Positions 1 through 5,096 of a stretch of DNA of 5,182 bases are shown here, in pieces. A model generated the notes under the pieces. That model was given only the letters and a program-made list of their open reading frames with translations. It made no database searches and had not been told where the DNA came from. Position 1 is the stretch's first letter, and every line of letters begins with the position of its first letter. Source of the stretch: Candidatus Omnitrophota bacterium (GTDB lineage Bacteria; Omnitrophota; Koll11; Aquiviventales; Aquiviventaceae). The stretch lies in contig JACPXS010000018.1 in NCBI GenBank assembly GCA_016196415.1, forward strand, positions 1 to 5,182, written 5' to 3'. The position numbers and the translations under genes were made by a program.

Positions 1-792
1 AGCCTCGCGCTCCTCGCCGATGCCGGCCACATGCTGACGGATGCGGCCGCGCTCGCGCTGAGTCTGTTCGCGGCTTGGTTCTCCAACCGTCCCGCGACCT
101 CCGAGAAGACCTACGGCTACTACCGGACCGAAATCCTCGCGGCGCTTGCCAACGGGATCGCGCTGTGGTTGATCGTCATCTGGATCGGCGCCCACGCGAT
201 TGAGCGGCTGCGGCATCCCCAGGCGGTATCCAGCGGCGTCATGATCGGTGTCGCCGCCATCGGGCTTGCGGTCAATTTGGGGAGCGGATGGCTGTTGCGA
301 ACCCAGCGCGCGCACAACCTCAACATCCAGAGCGCCTGGCTCAACGTGATGAGCGATGCGCTCGGATCGGTTGGAGTCATTATCGCCGGGCTACTGATGC
401 GTTGGTTTGGATGGGCCGCGGCCGATTCCATCGCAAGCCTGGCGATCAGCGTGCTCATTGCCCTCAGCTCGTGGAGGTTGGTCACGCAGTCGGTGAACAT
501 CTTGCTTGAGGGCGCGCCCAGTCATCTACGCATCCCGGAAGTGGTGCAAGCCATGCGAGCGGCGGCGGGGGTCCTGGAGGTGCATGACGTCCACCTGTGG
601 ACGATCACCACCGGCATGGATGCGATGAGCGGGCATGTCATCGTGGCGGAGATGGGCCACAGCGCCGAGACGCTGGCTCAGCTGAATACGATGCTCGCCG
701 GGCGGTTTGGCATTACCCATACGACCTTACAGCTTGAGCCGCAAACGCACCGGTGCCATCTGGGTTCGCGCTCGAGCCGTCTGGGTGAGTAG
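1..792 (+). CDS. Cation diffusion facilitator (CzcD/ZitB-type) metal exporter, 5'-truncated by window edge
   Basis: This is an inner-membrane antiporter of the cation diffusion facilitator family, expected to export Zn2+ or a similar divalent metal (Co2+, Cd2+) in exchange for protons. The reading frame is open from base 1, so the gene starts upstream; 263 residues are present and roughly 40-50 N-terminal residues (first membrane helix) are missing. Visible signatures are the second-helix metal site D-A-G-H-M-L-T-D (His10 and Asp14, numbered from base 1), the loop K-T-Y-G-Y-Y-R, hydrophobic helices at about 50-66, 78-99, 112-133 and 141-160, and a cytoplasmic ferredoxin-like domain at about 175-248 with V-H-D-V-H-L-W-T-I and T-H-T-T-L-Q-L-E. 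The tail ends in a His/Cys-containing stretch (H-R-C-H, 250-253). The fifth-helix site reads N-V-M-S-D (Asn115, Asp119), where related transporters usually have His (or Glu) as first ligand. Family assignment is secure; metal specificity is not. Confidence 0.95.
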   Translation, partial: SLALLADAGHMLTDAAALALSLFAAWFSNRPATSEKTYGYYRTEILAALANGIALWLIVIWIGAHAIERLRHPQAVSSGVMIGVAAIGLAVNLGSGWLLRTQRAHNLNIQSAWLNVMSDALGSVGVIIAGLLMRWFGWAAADSIASLAISVLIALSSWRLVTQSVNILLEGAPSHLRIPEVVQAMRAAAGVLEVHDVHLWTITTGMDAMSGHVIVAEMGHSAETLAQLNTMLAGRFGITHTTLQLEPQTHRCHLGSRSSRLGE

Positions 793-844
793 CATTCGTT
801 CTGATATGAATGGCTCCGGGTTGGGCGATAGTGGTGAGGCCGTG

Positions 845-866
845 GTGTCTCAATCTCCCGAGACAC
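845..866 (+). other. Perfect 7-bp-stem hairpin downstream of the transporter gene
   Basis: GTGTCTC (845-851) and its reverse complement GAGACAC (860-866) flank an 8-base loop, 52 bases after the transporter stop codon. G-T wobble pairs could extend the stem by two to three pairs. No T-tract follows (the next bases are CTGCAG), so it is not a standard intrinsic terminator. It could stabilise the 3' end of the transcript or be a binding site; a chance occurrence is also possible. I see no gene between 793 and 1081. Confidence 0.4.
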
Positions 867-917
867 TGCAGAACCGCATCAGGCGTCCTCGCCTCGTTGA
901 CGACGTCATGTGTTCCT

Positions 918-972
918 GTTGGCGGGTTGGCGCGTTTGCGCGTTGAACGCGCCAACACGCGAACGCGCAAAC
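918..972. repeat. Cluster of 8-base-period repeats forming two interlocking inverted repeats
   Basis: A 55-base GC-rich block is built from variants of an octamer: GTTGGCGG (918), GTTGGCGC (926), GTTTGCGC (934), GTTG (942), then roughly the reverse complements. Two perfect 11-base inverted repeats are interleaved. GTTGGCGCGTT at 926-936 pairs with AACGCGCCAAC at 946-956. GTTTGCGCGTT at 934-944 pairs with AACGCGCAAAC at 962-972. The left arms share bases 934-936 and the order is A-B-A'-B', so the two hairpins compete. GAACGCGC also occurs twice, at 945 and 961. The block ends 12 bases before the -35 element of the promoter at 985-1013. It could be a REP-like intergenic element, a transcript-end structure for the upstream gene or a regulator site; its function is unknown. 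Confidence 0.75.
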
Positions 973-984
973 TCAGCCATGCGG

Positions 985-1013
985 TTGAACCAGGCGAGCG
1001 GGTTTGCTACACT
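985..1013 (+). promoter_or_regulatory. Sigma-70-type extended -10 promoter for the peptidoglycan-binding lipoprotein gene
   Basis: The -35 element TTGAAC (985-990) is separated by exactly 17 bases from the -10 hexamer TACACT (1008-1013), which is preceded by TG at 1005-1006 in the extended -10 position. Transcription should begin near 1020, leaving a leader of about 60 bases before the start codon at 1082. Spacing and elements are close to ideal, and nearly the same arrangement recurs at 4897-4925. Predicted from sequence only. Confidence 0.65.
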
Positions 1014-1070
1014 AAGACAAAGTCCTATGATGGGACCGGTGTTAAGCATCGGCGGGGTGAAGGGAACTCG

Positions 1071-1075
1071 GGAGG
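1071..1075 (+). promoter_or_regulatory. Ribosome binding site deciding the 1082 start
   Basis: GGAGG lies 6 bases upstream of the ATG at 1082. This strong match and good spacing fix the start of the lipoprotein gene ahead of its signal peptide. Confidence 0.8.
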
Positions 1076-1081
1076 TGTTGA

Positions 1082-1582
1082 ATGCAGGGCAGGTGGATGG
1101 TGATGGTCGTGTTGGCGTCGCTCCTCAGTGGATGCGCAAGCGCCAGGACCCGCCAGGAGTTGGCGCGGCTGCAATCACAAGTTGGGTTGCTGGATGAGCG
1201 GATCGCGCAACTGGAGCGCTCGAATCTCGCGGATCTGTCGTCTCCCGCACCCGGTGAGTCCTCCGGACAAGAGGCGGCCATCCCGACGGAGGCAAGTTCC
1301 GTGAAGAGCGCTGTGACGGTTTCGGCGAAAGGTTCGGCGAGGTCGTCGCTCAAGCCCACCACGCGCGACATCCAACAGGCGTTGAAGAACGCCGGGTTTT
1401 ACCAGGGGGCGGTGGACGGCAAGATGGGACCGATGACCAAGGAAGCGGTCAAAGAATTTCAACGCGTCCACGGGCTGCATGATGATGGCGTCGTTGGCAG
1501 GCAGACGTGGGCCAAGCTCAGGGCGTACGCCGACCTCTCAGCATCCGGCGGAGAAGCCACCGCGGCTGAAGTGTTAAAGTAA
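1082..1582 (+). CDS. Lipoprotein with coiled coil and C-terminal peptidoglycan-binding domain (PG_binding_1)
   Basis: A 166-residue predicted envelope protein. Residues 1-17 form a short lipoprotein signal peptide (Arg4, hydrophobic V-M-V-V-L-A-S-L-L) ending in the lipobox L-S-G-C, with Cys18 as the lipidated residue. Residues about 22-48 have a heptad-like pattern of Leu/Ile with charged residues and probably form a coiled coil. Residues 51-91 are a Ser/Ala/Glu-rich linker. Residues about 93-150 match the PG_binding_1 fold: I-Q-Q-A-L-K, G-F-Y-Q-G, V-D-G-K-M-G-P-M-T-K, V-K-E-F-Q, D-G-V-V-G-R-Q-T-W. The likely role is to tether a membrane to the cell wall or to position a cell-wall partner; there is no catalytic domain. 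It has its own promoter and a strong ribosome binding site, and appears monocistronic, with 124 bases to the next gene. Domain assignment is firm; the biological role is inferred. Confidence 0.9.
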   Translation: MQGRWMVMVVLASLLSGCASARTRQELARLQSQVGLLDERIAQLERSNLADLSSPAPGESSGQEAAIPTEASSVKSAVTVSAKGSARSSLKPTTRDIQQALKNAGFYQGAVDGKMGPMTKEAVKEFQRVHGLHDDGVVGRQTWAKLRAYADLSASGGEATAAEVLK

Positions 1583-1706
1583 TCCCGCTTCCGTTGGGCC
1601 ACGGCGCAAGAGCGATCCCAGCCTGCAGCGCGAGGGTTCTGGTTGTGACGGCCCAGTCAGCAGGAGGCTCAGCCCGGTACGCGCCCCCCAATTCCTGTAT
1701 GGGCTC
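1583..1706. other. Intergenic gap with no recognised signal
   Basis: This 124-base gap between the two lipoprotein genes holds no convincing -35/-10 pair, intrinsic terminator or reading frame of its own. A GGAGG at 1663-1667 lies 39 bases before the next start codon, too far to serve it. How the DUF3047 gene is transcribed and initiated is therefore not visible. Confidence 0.5.
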
Positions 1707-2456
1707 ATGACCCATAAGGGCGCCCGCGTTACACGCGGGGTCGGAGTCGCGCTGCTCAGTCTCTGGATGGCGGGATGCTCCACGCGGCGCATCGCGGCGT
1801 CCCTCATGCCCCCGCTTATTCCCCAGGCCCCTCCCGTCATCCTGTGGAGGGAAGCCTTTGACGCGTTGGATCCGGCGCGATGGCGGGAAGCCGAAGTGAA
1901 CCGTCAGACGCGCTACGAGGTGGTGACGCTCGATGGGCGTCGGTGCCTTCGGGCTGAGAGCCGCGGCGGCGCGTCCATCCTGCTCAGTGCCGTCCGCTTC
2001 AATCCCCATATCTACGAGTGGTTGTCCTGGCAGTGGCGCGTCGATCAGCCGGTGAGCGGCGAAGCGCTTGAGCGCAAGGAGGGCTCCGATGTCGCGGCAC
2101 GTCTGTATGTGTACTTTGAAACGAGAGGGCTGCCGTGGCAGAAGCGCAACCTCGATTACGTCTGGTCGGCCGCGCTACCGGTCGGGACGATCGTGACGAG
2201 CGCGTATTCTACCCAATCAAAAATCATCGTGGTAGAAAGCGGCTCATCCTGGCTGGATTACCGGCGGTGCTTTGGCGGGCGCCTGCCTGATGTGATCGCG
2301 ATCGGGCTGATGAGCGATACCGATAACACCGGAGGAGCGGCGGTGGCCTATTTCGATGAGCTCCGGGTGAGCCGTCGGCCGAGCGGCGCCGCGCCGGTGT
2401 CGCAGGCGGAACCGCCTGGTCCGCGGCACGAGGCGCGACACGGACCGTTTCAATGA
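1707..2456 (+). CDS. DUF3047 family lipoprotein
   Basis: A 249-residue predicted secreted lipoprotein of unknown function. The N-terminus is basic (Lys4, Arg7, Arg10), then V-G-V-A-L-L-S-L-W and a slightly atypical lipobox M-A-G-C (Met at -3, Cys24 lipidated). The body from about 44 to 222 carries hallmarks of DUF3047: W-R-E-A-F near the start, a core with L-S-W-Q-W-R-V (106-112), K-E-G-S-D-V-A-A-R-L-Y-V-Y-F (124-137), L-D-Y-V-W-S (149-154), S-D-T-D-N-T-G-G (203-210) and Y-F-D-E-L (215-219). These patterns suggest a beta-sandwich, possibly ligand-binding, but no activity is established for the family. The last 25 or so residues are Pro/Arg/His-rich and probably disordered. ATG 1707 is chosen because it precedes the signal peptide, though the upstream ribosome binding site is weak. 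The stop codon overlaps a possible ATG at 2453, and the next gene follows within 29 bases, suggesting co-transcription. Confidence 0.85.
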   Translation: MTHKGARVTRGVGVALLSLWMAGCSTRRIAASLMPPLIPQAPPVILWREAFDALDPARWREAEVNRQTRYEVVTLDGRRCLRAESRGGASILLSAVRFNPHIYEWLSWQWRVDQPVSGEALERKEGSDVAARLYVYFETRGLPWQKRNLDYVWSAALPVGTIVTSAYSTQSKIIVVESGSSWLDYRRCFGGRLPDVIAIGLMSDTDNTGGAAVAYFDELRVSRRPSGAAPVSQAEPPGPRHEARHGPFQ

Positions 2457-2473
2457 GGAGCGGGGTGCACAAC

Positions 2474-2480
2474 AGGAGGA
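2474..2480 (+). promoter_or_regulatory. Ribosome binding site deciding the 2486 start
   Basis: AGGAGGA ends 5 bases before ATG 2486. It is the strongest Shine-Dalgarno match in the window and favours 2486 over the in-frame ATG at 2453, which overlaps the previous stop codon and would place 11 extra residues before the signal peptide. Confidence 0.8.
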
Positions 2481-2485
2481 GCGCG

Positions 2486-3007
2486 ATGCGCGATCCGTGC
2501 GGGATCGGGGTGGCGGGGAGGCTCGTGATGGGGGGCGCGCTCATGAGCGCGGGCTGCCTGGCGCTTCCGGCGCGCCAGGACCGGTCAGGCCAATCGACCA
2601 TGATGATCAACGCGCCGAGTGATGCGCGTTGGACCTCCACGACGCGGGAAGCGGTCTCAAGCCCCGCCCATCACCGCGTCTTGGAGCAGGCGCGCGCCCA
2701 GACAATCACCGGAGAGGTCATTGATGTCAGCTGTTTCCTCCAATTGGGCAAGCGAGGCGAAGCCCACGCGAGCTGCGGACAGAAGTGCGTGCGCAATGGC
2801 CAGCCCATCGGCGTGCTGACGGATCGCGGACAAGTCTATCTCATCCTCCCCGAGGAGCATCACCCGCGCCGCGATGGGCAGGTGAGCATCACCGATCGCT
2901 TCGCGGAGCTGATGGCCAAGCGCGTGCGGGTGAGCGGCATGGCGACCACCTCCTACGGTGCTCGCGCGCTCTTCGTTCGCTCCTTGCCGACCGAGCAGGC
3001 CCAGTAA
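2486..3007 (+). CDS. Small Cys/His-motif lipoprotein of unrecognised family, possible OB-fold-like domain
   Basis: A 173-residue predicted lipoprotein I cannot name. Residues 1-23 are a signal peptide with lipobox S-A-G-C and Cys24 as the lipidated residue. Residues about 25-70 are low-complexity and polar. The conserved-looking domain spans about 72-167: a strand T-I-T-G-E-V-I-D-V, then a cysteine/histidine cluster Cys83-x10-His94-x2-Cys97-x3-Cys101, a segment G-Q-P-I-G-V-L-T-D-R-G-Q-V-Y-L-I-L, and a closing pair K-R-V-R-V-S-G and A-L-F-V-R-S-L. The alternation of short beta strands with V-x-G elements resembles small OB-fold barrels. The Cys/His spacing suggests metal or heme binding or a disulfide, but that is inference. 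The start at 2486 follows a strong ribosome binding site; an in-frame ATG at 2453 is an alternative giving 184 residues. It sits 29 bases after the DUF3047 gene and probably shares its transcript. Confidence 0.8.
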   Translation: MRDPCGIGVAGRLVMGGALMSAGCLALPARQDRSGQSTMMINAPSDARWTSTTREAVSSPAHHRVLEQARAQTITGEVIDVSCFLQLGKRGEAHASCGQKCVRNGQPIGVLTDRGQVYLILPEEHHPRRDGQVSITDRFAELMAKRVRVSGMATTSYGARALFVRSLPTEQAQ

Positions 3008-3081
3008 CTCCAGAGCCCATCCTGTCAGCCTCACGGACCTCTACCAGCCAGACCGCGCGGCTGGGTTCTTGCGCGGAGACC

Positions 3082-4785
3082 GTGCAGCTGGGAATCGCTC
3101 GTCTGCAGGCTGAGCGGGCGCTCCCGCGTCTCTGGAGCCGTGACCCGAGTCTCTGGAGCGCGGATCCCACCGTCCAGGCGTCGATTCAGCAACGGCTTGG
3201 ATGGCTGGAGATCCCCAACGTGATGATTTCGCAGGCGGAGTCGCTGCGCCGGCTGGCGCGCGACATTCGCGAGGCGGGATTCACGCGCGTCCTCCTGTTG
3301 GGGATGGGTGGAAGCGGATTGTTTGCCGAGGTCTGCCGCCGCACGGTGGGCCTCGCCGCTGGCCATCCCGACCTCACGGTGCTTGACACCACCGATCCGA
3401 CCGCCATTCGCTTCCATCAGGATCAAGGTCCGCTCCGTCAGCTCCTCGTCATTGCCGCCAGCAAATCCGGCACCACCATCGAGATGACCGCGCTCTCCAG
3501 CTACTTTTCCAACGCCTTCGCTTCAGCAGGGGAGCCATACGGGGCCCACTGTCTGGCGATCACCGATGCCGGGACACCGCTGGAGACGCGCGCCACCACC
3601 ACCTGGCGGTGCCGGCGGGTCTTCGTGCACGGAGCCGGGACCGGCGCGGAGGTGGGCGGACGCTTCTCCGCCTTGACGTACTTTGGGCTTGTGCCGGCCG
3701 CGCTCATCGGCATGGATGTCGTGAGGCTGCTGCAACGAGCCCAGGACATGTTGACTCGGTGTCAGCCAGCCACCCCATTACAGGATAACCCCGCCGTGCA
3801 GCTTGGGGCGGTGCTGGGTGCGCTGGCGCAGGCCGGGCGAGATAAACTGACGCTCCTGTGCGCATCCGAGCTTTCGAGTGTTGGAACATGGGTTGAGCAG
3901 CTTATCGCGGAGAGCACCGGCAAAATGGGACGAGGCATCATCCCCATTTGTGGAGAGCCGCTCCGCCAACCGGCCTCCTACGGCTCCGACCGGCTGTTCG
4001 TCGCATTCCAACTCGCCGATCAGCCTGATGCGACGGTGGAGGCGCTGGTGACGAAGCTGGTGGAGGCAGGGCAGCCCGTGGTGAGCATTCGCTGGCAGGA
4101 CGTCTATGATCTGGGTGGGGAGGTGGCCAAGTGGTCCATGGCCACAGCCATTGCCGGGGTGCTCTTGGGGGTCAACCCGTTTGATCAGCCCGATGTCCAG
4201 GAAAGCAAGGATCGCACCCGAGCGCTCTTGGAGCGCTACACGCGCGAGGGACGACTGGAAGACCGTGAGTCGCCAGTCTATGCGGACGCCGACCTCGCGG
4301 TCTACGGCACGCCTGGATCCATCGCGCCTGCCTCACTCGGCCACTGTCTCGCCGCGTTCTTCCAGGATCTGCATCCGGGCGACTATGTGGCGCTGCTGAG
4401 CTTTCTGCCTCGGACCCCGGCGCTTGATCGCGCCATCCACGCGTTGCGCGCGCGAGTCGGAGCGGGGTGGCGGGCTGCGACGATGGCCCAGTTTGGCCCC
4501 CGCTATCTCCACTCCACCGGCCAGCTCTATAAGGGGGGGCCAAACACGGGGTTCTTGGTATTGTTGACCGCGGAGGAGTGTCTAGACCTGCCGATTCCGG
4601 GCGAGCCCATGACGTTTGGCGTGCTCAAACAGGCGCAGGCCCTCGGGGATTTCCAAGCGATGCAGCAGCGAGGACGACGGATCCTGCGCGTCCACCTGCT
4701 CACGAGCCCGGAACGAGGTCTCCAACACGTGATGCGCGCCGTTGAAGCCGCGAGCGCCACCAAGGCGCCGTCGCGCTCCACGTAA
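3082..4785 (+). CDS. pgi: Glucose-6-phosphate isomerase of the transaldolase/Pgi-fusion type, Pgi part only
   Basis: A cytosolic enzyme expected to interconvert glucose 6-phosphate and fructose 6-phosphate in glycolysis/gluconeogenesis. Counting from GTG 3082 it has 567 residues with two SIS sugar-phosphate domains. Visible motifs: G-M-G-G-S-G-L (74-80), S-K-S-G-T-T phosphate loop (127-132), Pgi-signature-like V-G-G-R-F-S-A-L-T-Y-F-G (191-202), E-S-T-G-K-M-G-R-G (277-285), N-P-F-D-Q-P-D-V-Q-E-S-K (365-376), and G-P-R-Y-L-H-S-T-G-Q-L with K-G-G-P-N-T-G (472-490). The whole chain resembles the C-terminal half of bifunctional Tal-Pgi proteins, but no transaldolase sequence precedes it. The start is uncertain. 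The frame is open back to GTG 2785, inside the previous gene, and has no ATG, GTG or TTG between there and 3082. Family-like sequence seems to begin near 3061, and GGAG at 3075-3078 is only 3 bases from the GTG. The frame is otherwise intact and motif-complete, so the gene is probably functional. Confidence 0.9.
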   Translation: MQLGIARLQAERALPRLWSRDPSLWSADPTVQASIQQRLGWLEIPNVMISQAESLRRLARDIREAGFTRVLLLGMGGSGLFAEVCRRTVGLAAGHPDLTVLDTTDPTAIRFHQDQGPLRQLLVIAASKSGTTIEMTALSSYFSNAFASAGEPYGAHCLAITDAGTPLETRATTTWRCRRVFVHGAGTGAEVGGRFSALTYFGLVPAALIGMDVVRLLQRAQDMLTRCQPATPLQDNPAVQLGAVLGALAQAGRDKLTLLCASELSSVGTWVEQLIAESTGKMGRGIIPICGEPLRQPASYGSDRLFVAFQLADQPDATVEALVTKLVEAGQPVVSIRWQDVYDLGGEVAKWSMATAIAGVLLGVNPFDQPDVQESKDRTRALLERYTREGRLEDRESPVYADADLAVYGTPGSIAPASLGHCLAAFFQDLHPGDYVALLSFLPRTPALDRAIHALRARVGAGWRAATMAQFGPRYLHSTGQLYKGGPNTGFLVLLTAEECLDLPIPGEPMTFGVLKQAQALGDFQAMQQRGRRILRVHLLTSPERGLQHVMRAVEAASATKAPSRST

Positions 4786-4896
4786 CAGCCGGGTCGTTTG
4801 GAAGCACACCCGCCTGGTCATGGTCTGGGAGCTGCTCCAATCTCAATGCGCCCATGGTTGCACGATAAGAGACGGCTCGCCGGTCTGCTGGCCCGC
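4786..4896. other. Intergenic region with no recognised gene or clear terminator
   Basis: These 111 bases after the isomerase stop contain only a weak inverted repeat (CGGGT 4790-4794, ACCCG 4808-4812) with no T-tract. No reading frame with a ribosome binding site is visible on either strand. Confidence 0.5.
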
Positions 4897-4925
4897 TTGA
4901 TCGAGAGGCCTGGGCGTGCTACATT
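4897..4925 (+). promoter_or_regulatory. Extended -10 promoter of the antitoxin-like gene
   Basis: TTGATC (4897-4902) lies exactly 17 bases upstream of TACATT (4920-4925), with TG at 4917-4918 giving an extended -10. The -10 hexamer lies inside the palindrome at 4920-4939, so a repressor bound there should block transcription. The architecture closely matches the promoter at 985-1013. Confidence 0.6.
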
Positions 4926-4939
4926 GTAAGTACAATGTA
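4920..4939. promoter_or_regulatory. Palindromic operator overlapping the antitoxin promoter
   Basis: Two perfect 9-base arms, TACATTGTA (4920-4928) and TACAATGTA (4931-4939), are separated by AG. The palindrome is AT-rich against a GC-rich background, covers the -10 element and lies 22 bases upstream of the start codon. Toxin-antitoxin operons with MazE/AbrB antitoxins are commonly autorepressed through such sites, so it is probably the antitoxin's own operator. Confidence 0.7.
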
Positions 4940-4961
4940 CTATCAACAGAGGGGAGGAAGC

Positions 4962-5096
4962 ATGCTGGTCAAGCATCTGACGACCCATGGGAATAGTGCC
5001 GCGTTGGTGATTGATAAACCGGTGTTAGCGCTTCTGCACATCTCGATGAAGACCCCACTGGAGTTGGCGACCGATGTGCGCTTCTTTCGGCATTGA
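4962..5096 (+). pseudogene. MazE/AbrB/SpoVT-type antitoxin N-terminal fragment, probably truncated by frameshift
   Basis: A 44-residue reading frame follows a strong ribosome binding site (GGGGAGGA, 4951-4958). Its N-terminus carries the swapped-hairpin AbrB/MazE DNA-binding motif: V-K-H-L-T-T-H-G-N-S-A-A-L-V-I-D-K-P-V-L, then L-L-H-I and T-P-L-E-L-A-T-D. Relatives usually run on as D-G-R-S-L followed by a toxin-binding tail, about 70-90 residues in all. Here the sequence turns to V-R-F-F-R-H and stops at 5094-5096. Dropping one T near 5082 restores an S after the Arg and gives a frame open to the window end (I-E-L-E-P-D-A-E), consistent with a one-base insertion. No toxin gene lies within the window. 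It may be dead, a sequencing error, or a minimal DNA-binding protein that still represses its operator. Family call fairly firm; pseudogene status inferred. Confidence 0.6.

Noticed and set aside
918..972. CRISPR array or integration site
   Set aside because: The repeats are 8 to 11 bases long, overlapping and without spacers, and no cas, integrase or tRNA sequence is nearby.
1022..1036. Small hairpin in the leader of the 1082 gene as a riboswitch or attenuator
   Set aside because: GTCC/GGAC gives only a 4-bp stem in a leader of about 60 bases, too little to support a regulatory RNA.
1518..2009. Long minus-strand open frame over the end of one lipoprotein gene and the start of the next
   Set aside because: It is antisense to two genes with clear signal peptides and domains; its Arg/Pro/Ala-rich composition fits a GC-rich shadow frame.
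2453..2485. ATG 2453 as start of the Cys/His lipoprotein
   Set aside because: It overlaps the previous stop in an ATGA arrangement, which could support coupling, but the strong AGGAGGA directly before ATG 2486 and the better signal peptide length favour 2486.
2785..3081. N-terminal extension of the isomerase back to GTG 2785
   Set aside because: It would overlap the preceding lipoprotein gene by more than 220 bases, and the extra residues are Arg/Ala/Pro-rich with no family resemblance, typical of out-of-frame translation of a GC-rich gene.
4790..4812. Possible terminator after the isomerase gene
   Set aside because: The stem is only 5 bp with a 13-base loop and no following T-tract.
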